DNA of 64,000 bases from Bacillota bacterium (GTDB lineage Bacteria; Bacillota; Clostridia; Christensenellales; DTU072). The position numbers were made by a program, and so were the translations under genes. The notes beneath the pieces were generated by a model. That model ran no database searches. It was not told where the DNA came from and was given only the letters and a program-made list of their open reading frames with translations. The stretch lies in the NCBI GenBank assembly GCA_023394875.1, contig JAEXAB010000001.1, forward strand, positions 372,001 to 436,000. The letters are read 5' to 3'. Below, in pieces: positions 27,101 through 36,902 of this stretch. Each line of letters starts with the position of its first letter. Position 1 is the first letter of the stretch.

Positions 27101-30100
27101 ATTGTCATCAAAATAGAATAGTAATAGCTGTTTATAAGGTTAGATGCAAAATTATTGTCAACATCGCTTCTATTTAGCAAAGCATCGTAAGCTAAGCTAT
27201 AGTCGTTGCCGTTAAAGGACAATTCATAATCTATAATAACCTTTTGGCTTGCTGTAGCCGCATTGTCATAATAATAGCTTACTGCCGCCGCTTTGTGCGT
27301 ATTTATATCTTCGCCTACGTTTAGAAAATCCTTGTAAGCGAAGTCACTTCCCTGCAAATAATCATAAATTATTTGGGACATTGTGTAGATTTTATCGACG
27401 GTATAGTTATCTCTGCCGTCGGTATATTGTGAAGTCGTCAGCAAGGCTTTTTGGCGGTATGCTTCTACGTAGAGATTAAATGCGTCCAACGATATATTAT
27501 AATTGGCTACTTTAATGTTATGAAGTCTGTAAGCGTCTGTCCTGCCAGTAAGATTATCCGATATTTTGTATTGATTATGCAAATTGACGTAGGCTTCGTT
27601 GTTTATTTCTAGCAGTGCGGCGTTATACCATTGCGTCATATAATTTACGTACGAAGTTCCGCCCGGATAGTTCTTCTTCATTTGGAGGAAGTATTTCGCT
27701 TTCTTGAAGTCAGTAAATTCTTCTTCACTAAACACGCTGTTATAATTAATAGAGTTACTTGCATTCATAACCTCAAGATAGCTGTCAATACGGCTCTTGG
27801 TAAGGCTTATCTTTTCGGCGTTATTATACATCAAATCAAAAGCTGCCGTACCTTGCAAAACATAAAAGAATATTTCTTCGGCTCTCGCCTTGATTTCGGC
27901 TGATATGGTCTGATCGTTACTATATAGATAATGATGCAAGGCGTATGACTTGTCATTGATAAAGCCGCTTATCTGAATGTAAGCTTCGGACTGTGAGTTA
28001 TAGCTGTTTAAGAAATAATCGTAAGCGGTTGTAATAAGATTGCCATACATAAAGCTGAAACTTAGCTGTGCGTCAAAAGCAAGGTCGCTAAAGAGAGGAG
28101 AAGCTTTTACTATGGCATCAATTATTGTTGCGTTGGCGGACTTTTCGGCTATCGCATAAATATCGTCCATCTCTTTGGTGGCAAGCTCGCTGAGCCTTAT
28201 TTTATAGGTCGATAAAGCCGCTGCGTAAAGGTCGGTAACCGAAGAGGGTATATTCGCTAAAATGCCGTCCATTAAAGTAACCATTTCGACTTCTCCGCTA
28301 ATAATATGGGCGGTATAGAGGCTGTTCCATTTTTGCTCGTCGGTTCCGCTCATATTCTCTATATGAGTTATGGCGTTGTCGCGTCTGAACTCATAAATCT
28401 GAGTCCAATAAGTTGCGTTGTAAGCGTTGTTGGACGCATAGTTAATATAGTCGAAGTCATTTATTTTGTGTACGTTACCATATGAATCTTCATAATAAGG
28501 CACAATGCTGTTTACGGTATCTCTTATTATCTTAGCAATAAGCTTGTCGATAGATTGATTCTTTACGGTGTCGCGGTAATTATCCCAAGCCTTTGCCAAA
28601 GCTTCTTCTATATAAGGTCTGTAGAATTCTTCATAAGAAATGATAAATTCCACCAACACTCTGTCGTCTATGGCGTTGCTGTCATAGATATTGAACAGGA
28701 ACTCGGTCAAAGCCTCAGTAGTCATTACGTCACTTATATTGTATATATCTTCGAAAGTAAGTTCTGGCGCCGAAATATTGGCAAAAGCCTCTTCTCCGTA
28801 TGAACTCAGAACCTTCCATTGTACGCTCATATATGTAAGTAAAGCATTGCTGATTCGCTCGGCGTTTTCGGTAGGCTGACCTAAAATTGCCGACATACGC
28901 TGTCTTTCCGATAGCGTGACTCTGTCATAAAGGCGGGTATAAATTTCTTTGTTTACGTAAATTACCAAAGAGTTAGTTATTTTATTCTTTAATTTGGTAT
29001 TATACTCTCTGTCACTACTAGAAAACTTGTTATTGCTTTCGGAATTCAGTTTGTCGTACTTAGCAACTTTGAGCCACTGATAATCGCTTAATGATGCCGA
29101 AGTCTTTACGTCTTTATCCTTGAATTGGGCATAGATTGTTGCCCATTCCATATAGATTACGATATTCCTATTCTTGTCCGCTTCCTTGCTGCCGTTATTT
29201 ACCCAAGCTTGATATTCCTTTTTCAGTTCGCCAAATAATATTACGGCTAATCTATCCAGATATTCGGCGGGGTTATAACCGGTCTGTTCACTCATCATAA
29301 CAATAAGACCGTTTACTAAATAAGAGCCGTTTTCTCTGTCAATTTCGTCGGTGCTGTTGGCAAGACGGTTTCTAAGCAGTATAAAAGTAGCATATATTAC
29401 TTCGTTTTCCAATTCTTCGGAAAGTTCTATTAGTTTGCTTGCTGCTTGAGTGGAATAATTAACCAATGGAGAGCCGTCGTTGTTAAAATAACTGTCCCAC
29501 ATAAGAGCCTTGACAAGCAAATCATATTCGGCATTTACCTGCTGGCGGAAAATAGAATACAAATAGGCGGTGTTGGTATTAGCGCCCGACACATAACCTG
29601 TTATATCGGTATTGAAACCGCCTCTGGAAGAAATAGCGTCGTCACTTAGGTATCTAGACCAACTAATTTCGGGTAAAACAGGCATACCTAGGTTGCTGTA
29701 ATAATATTCTTCGTCAATTAGTCCCATATAATATTTGTCATAATCGACAAACATTGCCTGATTAAGAGCGTTGGGTATATCGCTTAGGCGTCCACCCAAA
29801 GGATCGCTATAGGCATATGAGGTAGAATAAGAAGAAACAAGGCTTCTATTAATTACGATAACGTCAACTTCGAAGGACTGCAAGCCGACAACGCCGCCCG
29901 ACACGCTGCCCACGCGGATAAAGCCGCGCAATTTATAGTTTCCTCCCTTGAAAGCTTGCTCGTTATTGTTAAAATAACCATATTCTATATTAGAATTTAT
30001 TGAGCTGTTCAAGGAATAGAATTTTCCACTGGCGTTTAGGGTAATCCAAGTGTTGTTGTTAATATTGAAGAACTCCCAGCCCACTATATTTTGGTTGCTG

Positions 30101-33100
30101 AAATCGTTACTTTCTTCAAATTTTATACTAGCAGAAGTCGGCAACGGATAAGTGGCGCTGTTATACGGGTCGATAAAATACAACTTAGGCAATTCTACGA
30201 TACTGATATTGCCGTTAGTGTCGGTTACTATATTGGGCAAGACTACGCTTTCTACCACTCTGCGGAAAATAACAACGTAAATCAGTATGCCCGAATTACT
30301 GTTGGTAGGTTCATAATCATAACCGGGGATATACATACGTAAAGTTATTCTGCCCGGGTTGGTAAGGTATCCGTAACTTAAAGTGTGCCCGAACTGGTCG
30401 TAGGTTATTGCAGTAACGATATCTCTTGGGCTTCCCGTGTCGTCAATCAGTCTGAATACCACGCCGTTAAAGGTATAGTTGTCGCCATAGTCGTTGAAAT
30501 AAACGTTAAGTCCGTTAACGGGTAGGTTCATTGTGCCGTTATAGGTATTATTATTGTACGGGTCAATGGTAATGGTATTTAGCTTGGTGTTGGAATTTTC
30601 ATCTTGACCTTCTTCCACGTTCATATTCTGATAGCTGATACCGTAAAACTCCATAGGAGATACTCTTATATAAAGTTCTATAATCTGGATTTGTCCCGTA
30701 TACGTCATATCGTTTCTTCTGGACAAATCGTAATAAGACTTCAAAATAGCGGTAGCAAAAAGCATCTTATCGCTGCCTGTGCGGAAAATATCCTCGGTAA
30801 ACACTCCGGGTATAAACGTCCAGTCAACGTAATGGGAGTTAATTTCCGTCGAAGAGTAGTTTTGCGCCGTTATTTCGGCAGTTATGGTGGTAGGAATAAG
30901 CTTTTCGTTAAGTCCGTATATACTGTCTTTGACATAGTACAAATACGGATTTGTTATTTCTATGGTGCCGTTTACTATATTGTATAAAGAAGTTTCTCCG
31001 TTTGCCGAATAGAAAGTCTTATTGATATTCTTTTTTGGAATATAAACCTGCAAGAAGAAGTCGGCTTCTTCGGTAGGCAGTCTGTAGTAGAAGTTATAGA
31101 AACTACCTTCGCTGCTTCCCGACAGTCTTAGCGTGTCGATTAGTCTTACCGATATACCGTCGGCATAGTCGGAATTAATTAGGTTCCTACTTGTACTTCC
31201 AACCGTCCATTGGCTGACGTCGTATCTTACTATTCCCGAATATCTGTAGTTTACTTCTATAAAGGTGGGCAGAGGATATTTCTCGCCGTATTTTTCGGTG
31301 CTGTCCTCATTGAACAGTTCGGCGGTTAAAGAAAGGTCGTTTGTTAAACGTTCGTCCACTTTGGCAGTAATTTCTACCCTAATAGGATCAATTGCCGAAC
31401 CTTGGGACAGTTTACTTAACATAATCTCGGTAAGAGAGATTGTGCCTGCCGTTTGGGTAACGCCCAATACACTGTCATTAAAGGCTTTTTCGGTAAAGGA
31501 CAAGAAGTTAATAAGCGGTACGGCGTCGGCTATGTTGCCGTTTGTATAATACAGCTTGACGTTACTCAACAGATAATTTATGTATTGATACGGAGATGCG
31601 TATCTTTCCATATTATTTTGAGAAGGTGTTGTCAAAGCAAAAGGCTTAAGAATGTTTATTCTCAATACTTTCATTCCCGCGTGCGGATTGAACATCGCGT
31701 TAAAATCAATTTGATAAACGCTGTTTTGTTGGTCAAGTTCCAATACCGGCGAAGACCCGTCCGCCATCTTCCTGACGTTGTTAAAGCTGATTTTTTCTAT
31801 TTCAAGATTGCTGAAAGCAAAGGGGATGAGTAGCGTTTGTTCATTAACCGTACCCGTTGCTATAGTGCCTTTAAGGGTCATTTCAAAGCCGGGGGAAGGC
31901 GCGCGCAGCATCTCTATTAGTCTACCTATACTGTATTGATAATTTACATGACCAACATTAACGTTGCACCAGTCAACCTGCAAAGTAAATCTATCGAAAA
32001 TACCTTCGCTCTTGGCTTCGTTAAAGTATACGCCTATATAGTTACTTGGACTTGTGTTATTTTGCAAAGTGATTAGTCTGTTAAGTAAGTTTGTGCTGGC
32101 TACCGAATAATAATCGATATCGATATAGCCGTTTACAGGCATATTCTCTTCTACGTTATATATCTCCACCATATTGGAAATTATGGTACGCTTAGGAACA
32201 TTAACTTCCAGTATTAATTCCTGACGTAAGATATCGCTGTCGCCGCCTATTATATACCTTATATAATATATACCACCGTTATAACTAAACAGGAACTTGT
32301 TATCATTGCCGTACATAGCTCTGTTATATCCGTTGGTATAAATAGCGGGATACCAATCATCATCAATGCCGTTGTTGATTTCCCAAGTGATATTCTTCCT
32401 TACAATTTCATCTCCGCTTTCCAACACCGCAACAAAGCCGCTGGGCAAAGAATACGGCTTATACGGGTCGATAGTAATGCTATTTACATTACTTTCCAAT
32501 CCCATATAGGTTATTGTTTGCACGTTGGTTTCGGTGACTACTATGTTCATTACCACCCACAACGTTTCTCCCAAATCGTTGGTGGCTCTTCCGTAAACGG
32601 CTAAATCAACGTCTTTTCCTACCAAGCCTACGTTTATAAAATACCTTCCTTGACTTCCCAGGTAAACTATGCCCAGCTCTTCGCCGTTCATATTGGTTGT
32701 ACTCCAAGCAACGTTGTATCTAATCCTTGTTTTGGTTAATTCGTTATTGATATAATGGTTTTCTTCTATGAAAATTTCGTTGGGTAAGCCTTCTCCGGGA
32801 TTGTACGGATTGTAATTGTAGCTTCCAAAATAGGTTACGGACTGAAGTTCCGAAGGCAGGTTGACTACGTACATAACAACCCAAATTTCTCCGTTGCCAT
32901 CGCCTACCGTGCCGTAGACTGCCAGTTTCGTATGTTGAGTAACGGGGTTAGCCAGATAGAACTTTCCTTCTCTTTTTCTTAGAATATTGAGTTCTTCTCC
33001 TACCTTGTTGGTTGTCTTCCATTTAACAGGATATTGCTTGATTATTTTTTCGGAGTTGGTACCGAAACTTCTGTTAACCTCCAAATAAATACTGGACGGT

Positions 33101-36100
33101 AAGGAAGCAGAGGAATCATACGGATTAATCTCCAAAGGTCTAAATAAATTTTCCGCTCCCGCAATAAAGCCCGCTTTGGATATATTGAGAGTTGCCGTAA
33201 TTGACCTTAGACTGTTATTTTCGAAATAGTATCTTGTTACTAAGTTATTAACTTTCTGAGTTACTTCATCGGAGTCACTCATATATCTTTGGGGCACGAC
33301 AACGGTTAGGTTAACAGTTTGTTCCCCAACGTAAAGGTTCTGACCGAAAGTAGCTGTGGTGGAGTTGGAGCTGCCAAACAGCGTTGCGGTACCGTTAACG
33401 TTAATTTTGCTTCTTATTGTGTCTGCACCCACCCAAAGTAGCTGAACAGGCAAATATCCTCCGTAATACTCATTATCACTGATATTTTCGGGTCTAATAC
33501 CTATTATTCTGCTCTTTTGCGTAGTTCCCTTGAAGTAGACTTTTACAATATGGTTGTCTCTGGTCTGCACAGGCAAGGTGTAGGTAGCTTCTACAAGATA
33601 GTCTATTGTATACTTGCCGTTTTCCTCATTGTCAATTGAAACATAGTCAACTTCCTGCGTCAATATATTGACTTCTATGGCTATTCTTATAGCGTACCCG
33701 TTTTCCGGGTCACCAAAGTATGCATAAGCGTAGCTTCTGCCCCCTCTCCAAGTAATTACGGACTGGTCAAACTCCCAATCCAAATCAAGGCTAGTTAGTT
33801 TGAAGCGGTTATAACCTTCTACGTCATAAATAAGATCCCTTTCCTTTTCGATATCACCGTCAAGGTAGTTCTCTTTTCCGTATACGTTATTGAAGTTAAT
33901 ACTTATATCATTGTTGGATATTCCCTCCGCAATCGGATCATAATTAATATTCTCCATCTTCTTGAGAGCATAGGTATACGGGTCAATATTTAACGTTCCC
34001 ACAATGGGCAAGCCGTTTGAAGTGTTCTTCTGCGCTATAATATTTCTGTTATGAACAAGCACGTAGACAGGGAAGGTTTTTTCCATTATGCTATTGTTAC
34101 CTATTTTCAAAGTAGAAAGCATATTTTCATTAAACACGTCGGCAAAGCCTGATAGATTGTAGCCGGCTAAAGTTATGTTATCTTGATTGAAGTTAAGTAT
34201 GGAACATTTGAGTTCTCCCATAGTGCCGTTATCAAACTGAACGCCAATCTTCGTCGGCAAATCCTTAGTAAAAGTAGGATCGATTATTATTTTGTCGCTT
34301 AAAAGTTCCTCAATTTTGTAGGTGCCGTAGGTTGTTATTATTTCCACACGGTAAGTAACTTCACTGCCTAGTATATTAGCGGTGGGATTATACGTGGACT
34401 TACCTGTAATTATTACAGTACTTTCTTCGGTATAGTTCGGTCTAAAAGTTACTTTTATGCCGTCAAAATAGGCGTCAACCTGTTCTTTCCACTTGGAATT
34501 ATCGCTGTAAATACTTTCAACGGTCATGTTTGATAAAGGAGTAACGTTGGGTTCGCTATAGTTAGCCGGTATAACCGTGCTTAAATCAATACTTTCAAAA
34601 AGTATTCTCGCCTTAATGCTTGCCGTAGTGTCTTTAACGCCGATAAGCTCGTAAATGGGGTCGCTGTTGCTGTCCACCATAATGCTGAAATTAAGGTATC
34701 CGCCACTCTTCGTTACCGTGGAATAACTGTTTTTGGTATTAAGTAGCATTTCCAAAATGCCGAAGGCGCTATCCTCGCTGAATACGTTGCCGTCTCCTAG
34801 AAGTTCATTAAACGCACCCTTTATTACTTTTTTGTTGACTTTGAACTTCAATCCGCCGCTGCCGCTGTTTGCGTAATTGCCTATAGGCAGATAATATTCA
34901 ATCAGCATTACTTTGGGATTTGCGGTGTTGGTATATACGTTAAATAATTTCGTTATCGCGTTAGTTGCTATGTTTTTCTTATAAACTTCGGCTTTTATAA
35001 TGTTGTTTATTACCGACTCACCCTTTGAGTTGATATTTATACTCTCGCTGATTGCCCCTTTTATGTATAGCCTTTCGTTGCTGTACAGTTTATGAGGCGT
35101 ATTAATCCCCGACACGTCACCTATCAATGCCCCCAAGAATTTACTCAAATCGGTTTCTGTTTTTGCGTTGCTTACCCTTAATTCTGCCTCATATTCCAAA
35201 GTGGTTACGCTGGGAAGCACTAGTTCGGCATAGGCAAAACTGTCCATCGTGGTGTCGACAGGGAAAATTATAGCCGTAAAATCTTTCCTCATCAAATAGC
35301 TTTGGAAGATAAGTGTCTCTCCTTTATATAGAGCGATTCCAATTCTTCCTGTATCCAGGTTATACGACAACACAAGGCGGGCATCGGTGAAGAAATCTTC
35401 ACCCAAATAGGATTCTAGCTTAGTCTGATCTACTTTAAGGAGTTCGCTCAACATAGTCATTACCGACTTGTCGTCCTGCCTTATTTTTTGTATCAGCTCT
35501 TCGGTTATTGTATAGTAGATATTATTGTTGCTGTCTGAGGAGAAATTCTCCATAATAATATCGTACAATTCTTCATTTTCGAACTCAATACCGCCCTTTT
35601 CCATATCGATAAAGACAAGAACGGCTTTTAACAAATCGTTATAACTTGCGGTAATAAGGTTGGCAAAGTCAATGCCGTCAAAGTACACTTTAGGGAAGTG
35701 CATAGCGGCAAGGTCTACGGTGCCTCCCACCCAGTTATACAGACCGTTTATGTCTAGATACATTATTTGGTCGCGGTAATACGCGCCGATAAAATCATTC
35801 TTTTGGGCGTCGTAAATACGCAAGGTAAGTTTGTTTAGGGCGTTATTTTTAGTATTTAAGTCGGTAACAATCTCCATATCAAAGGGCTTGTCGCTTACTG
35901 AAGGAATCAAAATGGTGCCTTCAAACTCGTTTTTACCTAAACTTGTCTCGTTATATTTGCTCTTTATAAATTTACTGCCGTCTTCAATTGTCGACGTAGT
36001 GAAATTATACGATATATCCGCGGTAAGGAAATACTTGCTGTTATCGCGCATTGTTCCGCTCGCTTTCCAGCCCGTGGTAGTTGCTACATTATCGGTAAGC

Positions 36101-36885
36101 TGAACGTTTACTTTGTCGACAATGATACTCATAAGACGGCTTTCTAACAAACGGCTAAGATTAAATTCTAAATATTTCTTAGTAATAATGTCGAACTTAT
36201 CTCCGATATTATTAAGATATAAGTCCATAGAGGCGTTCAAAACGTCATTAATTATACTTATATCTACTCCCTTTATTTCTATGCTGTCCTTATTTTCGGC
36301 AACCTTGGTGTACTCGACGTTATTAGAGCTCATAAGTAAGCTAAGGTTTATATCCTCGTTGTTACGGTTGAATATTCTCGATACTTCTCCTCCGTAAAAG
36401 TTGCTGGTCATATCAAGACTGGTTATCGCCGAATAAAAGACGTTGAACATCATAGTAGAGCTGAAATCGCTTATTACTTGCTTTTCGTTGCCGGAAGTTA
36501 TGTACAAGTCTTTACTGTCATAATAGAAAGTTGCTCTTTCCACGTATTGTTTATTGTCGAATACTTTTACGTAGAACAGACTGTCGGGGGTGTTTTCTTT
36601 GTAGCAAGCTTTGTAAGTAATGGTAAAGTTAACAGCGCTAGTATAAATAGTATATACCGACTCAACGTAACGGGTAGGGGTGGTTTTCAGAACGTTTCCG
36701 CCCTGAACCAGTCCGTTATATATCATATCCATTGCATTATTTACGGTAATAGTTGCCGCAGGCTTTTCATAGTCCTCGTCTTCGGGGTCTGTAGCGGGCG
36801 TGTTACTGCACGCAACAAGAAAAGTCGTCATCAAGGCGAGTAGCAGTATTACCAATATAAAAAGCTTGTACCTGTGCTTAATCAT
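21136..36885 (-). CDS. 5249-residue giant surface lipoprotein with Ig-like repeats, helical block and C-terminal beta-helix
   Basis: The signal peptide ends in a lipobox (LVAC, Cys26), followed by an acidic linker. Residues up to about 700 contain the module shared with the other giants (MYLDINGLYNW, then HFPKVYFDGIDFANLI). Many Ig-like repeat units follow; each begins near an IDPY or INPY motif and an LP pair and ends in a V-x-V-x-NR-like strand, resembling the Big_4 type. From about 2370 to 3660 a Tyr/Asn-rich helical region interrupts the repeats. Ig-like units then resume, followed by MBG/YDG-like units (YDGKNHPLVVYSG, VYSGRNQNPL). The last 235 residues form a parallel beta-helix (LTDCTFMYNRSAAISI, ITQSVFTNQDTAIL). 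No sorting signal is present, so lipid anchoring is expected. It starts 17 bases after the other giant gene. It may be an adhesin or envelope fibre. Confidence 0.88.
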   Translation of the reverse strand: MIKHRYKLFILVILLLALMTTFLVACSNTPATDPEDEDYEKPAATITVNNAMDMIYNGLVQGGNVLKTTPTRYVESVYTIYTSAVNFTITYKACYKENTPDSLFYVKVFDNKQYVERATFYYDSKDLYITSGNEKQVISDFSSTMMFNVFYSAITSLDMTSNFYGGEVSRIFNRNNEDINLSLLMSSNNVEYTKVAENKDSIEIKGVDISIINDVLNASMDLYLNNIGDKFDIITKKYLEFNLSRLLESRLMSIIVDKVNVQLTDNVATTTGWKASGTMRDNSKYFLTADISYNFTTSTIEDGSKFIKSKYNETSLGKNEFEGTILIPSVSDKPFDMEIVTDLNTKNNALNKLTLRIYDAQKNDFIGAYYRDQIMYLDINGLYNWVGGTVDLAAMHFPKVYFDGIDFANLITASYNDLLKAVLVFIDMEKGGIEFENEELYDIIMENFSSDSNNNIYYTITEELIQKIRQDDKSVMTMLSELLKVDQTKLESYLGEDFFTDARLVLSYNLDTGRIGIALYKGETLIFQSYLMRKDFTAIIFPVDTTMDSFAYAELVLPSVTTLEYEAELRVSNAKTETDLSKFLGALIGDVSGINTPHKLYSNERLYIKGAISESININSKGESVINNIIKAEVYKKNIATNAITKLFNVYTNTANPKVMLIEYYLPIGNYANSGSGGLKFKVNKKVIKGAFNELLGDGNVFSEDSAFGILEMLLNTKNSYSTVTKSGGYLNFSIMVDSNSDPIYELIGVKDTTASIKARILFESIDLSTVIPANYSEPNVTPLSNMTVESIYSDNSKWKEQVDAYFDGIKVTFRPNYTEESTVIITGKSTYNPTANILGSEVTYRVEIITTYGTYKIEELLSDKIIIDPTFTKDLPTKIGVQFDNGTMGELKCSILNFNQDNITLAGYNLSGFADVFNENMLSTLKIGNNSIMEKTFPVYVLVHNRNIIAQKNTSNGLPIVGTLNIDPYTYALKKMENINYDPIAEGISNNDISINFNNVYGKENYLDGDIEKERDLIYDVEGYNRFKLTSLDLDWEFDQSVITWRGGRSYAYAYFGDPENGYAIRIAIEVNILTQEVDYVSIDNEENGKYTIDYLVEATYTLPVQTRDNHIVKVYFKGTTQKSRIIGIRPENISDNEYYGGYLPVQLLWVGADTIRSKINVNGTATLFGSSNSTTATFGQNLYVGEQTVNLTVVVPQRYMSDSDEVTQKVNNLVTRYYFENNSLRSITATLNISKAGFIAGAENLFRPLEINPYDSSASLPSSIYLEVNRSFGTNSEKIIKQYPVKWKTTNKVGEELNILRKREGKFYLANPVTQHTKLAVYGTVGDGNGEIWVVMYVVNLPSELQSVTYFGSYNYNPYNPGEGLPNEIFIEENHYINNELTKTRIRYNVAWSTTNMNGEELGIVYLGSQGRYFINVGLVGKDVDLAVYGRATNDLGETLWVVMNIVVTETNVQTITYMGLESNVNSITIDPYKPYSLPSGFVAVLESGDEIVRKNITWEINNGIDDDWYPAIYTNGYNRAMYGNDNKFLFSYNGGIYYIRYIIGGDSDILRQELILEVNVPKRTIISNMVEIYNVEENMPVNGYIDIDYYSVASTNLLNRLITLQNNTSPSNYIGVYFNEAKSEGIFDRFTLQVDWCNVNVGHVNYQYSIGRLIEMLRAPSPGFEMTLKGTIATGTVNEQTLLIPFAFSNLEIEKISFNNVRKMADGSSPVLELDQQNSVYQIDFNAMFNPHAGMKVLRINILKPFALTTPSQNNMERYASPYQYINYLLSNVKLYYTNGNIADAVPLINFLSFTEKAFNDSVLGVTQTAGTISLTEIMLSKLSQGSAIDPIRVEITAKVDERLTNDLSLTAELFNEDSTEKYGEKYPLPTFIEVNYRYSGIVRYDVSQWTVGSTSRNLINSDYADGISVRLIDTLRLSGSSEGSFYNFYYRLPTEEADFFLQVYIPKKNINKTFYSANGETSLYNIVNGTIEITNPYLYYVKDSIYGLNEKLIPTTITAEITAQNYSSTEINSHYVDWTFIPGVFTEDIFRTGSDKMLFATAILKSYYDLSRRNDMTYTGQIQIIELYIRVSPMEFYGISYQNMNVEEGQDENSNTKLNTITIDPYNNNTYNGTMNLPVNGLNVYFNDYGDNYTFNGVVFRLIDDTGSPRDIVTAITYDQFGHTLSYGYLTNPGRITLRMYIPGYDYEPTNSNSGILIYVVIFRRVVESVVLPNIVTDTNGNISIVELPKLYFIDPYNSATYPLPTSASIKFEESNDFSNQNIVGWEFFNINNNTWITLNASGKFYSLNSSINSNIEYGYFNNNEQAFKGGNYKLRGFIRVGSVSGGVVGLQSFEVDVIVINRSLVSSYSTSYAYSDPLGGRLSDIPNALNQAMFVDYDKYYMGLIDEEYYYSNLGMPVLPEISWSRYLSDDAISSRGGFNTDITGYVSGANTNTAYLYSIFRQQVNAEYDLLVKALMWDSYFNNDGSPLVNYSTQAASKLIELSEELENEVIYATFILLRNRLANSTDEIDRENGSYLVNGLIVMMSEQTGYNPAEYLDRLAVILFGELKKEYQAWVNNGSKEADKNRNIVIYMEWATIYAQFKDKDVKTSASLSDYQWLKVAKYDKLNSESNNKFSSSDREYNTKLKNKITNSLVIYVNKEIYTRLYDRVTLSERQRMSAILGQPTENAERISNALLTYMSVQWKVLSSYGEEAFANISAPELTFEDIYNISDVMTTEALTEFLFNIYDSNAIDDRVLVEFIISYEEFYRPYIEEALAKAWDNYRDTVKNQSIDKLIAKIIRDTVNSIVPYYEDSYGNVHKINDFDYINYASNNAYNATYWTQIYEFRRDNAITHIENMSGTDEQKWNSLYTAHIISGEVEMVTLMDGILANIPSSVTDLYAAALSTYKIRLSELATKEMDDIYAIAEKSANATIIDAIVKASPLFSDLAFDAQLSFSFMYGNLITTAYDYFLNSYNSQSEAYIQISGFINDKSYALHHYLYSNDQTISAEIKARAEEIFFYVLQGTAAFDLMYNNAEKISLTKSRIDSYLEVMNASNSINYNSVFSEEEFTDFKKAKYFLQMKKNYPGGTSYVNYMTQWYNAALLEINNEAYVNLHNQYKISDNLTGRTDAYRLHNIKVANYNISLDAFNLYVEAYRQKALLTTSQYTDGRDNYTVDKIYTMSQIIYDYLQGSDFAYKDFLNVGEDINTHKAAAVSYYYDNAATASQKVIIDYELSFNGNDYSLAYDALLNRSDVDNNFASNLINSYYYSILMTMLSRVEQDINDNTIINISDPQYVNFSNIINRMILAGCENVPQGTGTITKIEQSQLLSAFAREDFLRYKYLNDINRYTMSVNDNVQVLANMFYDSLYDIIYQGNKVVLDDILAVIYAEYLASGQMSQTEGIKYNAFNILSEIMVKQELNNLYSVIENVENEVAFAKVYDEFDLFKLNNFEYEQYLWTVYNYLRDGYISVYNAATTEQQTMLNNVINNAVFEATEISEVDLDEIIIIYNSLKINDGGELQSVIDQIISNWESITFGSENPLDSKLISDIGLQTKQNLLNQYNSIDEGRINLITVYNVLRVIRDYKVSLRTIDKGLFTIDFLASGDESNLGEEFKYQAVIRLINVLTQKGFTIGADLLNKKYNEHYYKFVISNTNNSATYLIFQQKILSRLLKTSSASIITGLASGGEVTVFGYYNYIYNSIVVGGGGVNPNNLGMLPINYYLQFLDSINPYSDVSYQKAFNAMANDRVISLVFYVSDNIENAQGLETVVNRQRHVLLLDKTKLLGSNESSQIDAVYISNLTKTESNNAFKKDGIVYKYVQMMITYVDYFNASTVSTIEDYADRNKIIIDPLFPELPTKVQAYATFTENNTIKDVGMVNVTYSEEFYENNYAGGSGDYSITLTDSRGNTNTLIVSVLYKNRTISNLFSLDAYYGGNRVTIADVENSFFIGYYNLYNEAAGSNMLLINPINDSVLDTNGKKYILPSTLGVKFSTGETAVYTNVVWDMSQLSYSLAAQNNIPLRILSYDVVDTIFDTITHVSFNYSGGGSVTISIMDASGETISSKIYENAPSYAIWNVKFRSTNQSIISVDYYDNDDLMVLGLMENNYIDVLSSTMILNPYELIYPERVAVNFGDGTAIEMTPNWKLEPGNEGTYKLKDILLGVAQDRYIVAIFTYLGYTIRVRFLTENIEIENVDAGQYIDGGILYLVVGAGGAYVQMQKNYSYMYYDFAVGANEQNWQKVPLSFMDVELNRISTTSPHVYEGENGIKGVLGWDKVNYPDMNFSPNIRFTVIVIEPKLYAYMTGNNLNTYVINDFISTPYDSNYQKKKDVNEPNTIGNYFVQLGATRELDTYFTIIPEETIYKIVDQKILFEVAYEMSLADDRLAFSQGGGRTISFEIGLKLTPYLYTKISNLSFKNTKDADQIGYWTWTTIPETSMYYVDAIHWPLGVTLKSSELPKAVDKISGEVISLLWELDNVNINLATSEGYKVKGWYYDANASWKYLELTIFIDKIDKKTAVLNSLGGNYALSSFYNGRYYKLPINPSHNLLSFLRMDGVNDYLNLESYLVEYKASGTSADSYSTTDYPLNAGVYDIKVSIIDYNVYIKDELIFTLTIRPVTINSAGIVFEGDEQSATNIITHTYDGKNHPLVVYSGLPMVGVDNWFVSITDKNAMVEKYVEQGYSETAAKTRAYNDLYTRVTVATKRYLDGEIAKIRRETGITDTAILNATLFDRLEPNMSICEVVYNITYINQNDEVLANPPVDVGTYTVLFEVTAANNSGNYTFSNERVSRIIRIEKPNVTYSITSNTLVYSGRNQNPLINNLHDGEGQLPSGVNVTYQYSYSENGQPMYAINGIMHVGSYYCDITVDGGNNYPSMVIPTSVINIVPKELYIDITDISMQYLSNVVNVQDYVTFLGLTGTDKPRDFGAVVAGTEVKNYYTLGIYAAYVEGFKLYAESNDMYSYADISNTYQYEGKTYYKMILKNASMPGSLYQELDDDGSYVYLDLINMFRNYAVYVITSGIYEIRAEEDAIVIENDEQLQEAIANVAENQSLKLYLTPGEYSALTLNTNADISIIGCYDNEKNILTTINGITVNRGVLTIKIIKFQAQADGLVSLQINNGANSIGIYDCEFNGMERLYTVAIKTATNYRDKIYMVGSVIKYYQRGIELINGNLELTDCTFMYNRSAAISIQSSLLDLRITQSVFTNQDTAILSYTPNVTILYNTFDSNRIAIKIPSSNSDSEIVANNTFENTNGTNVDHNF

Positions 36886-36902
36886 CTTTATTTATTCCTC
36901 CA

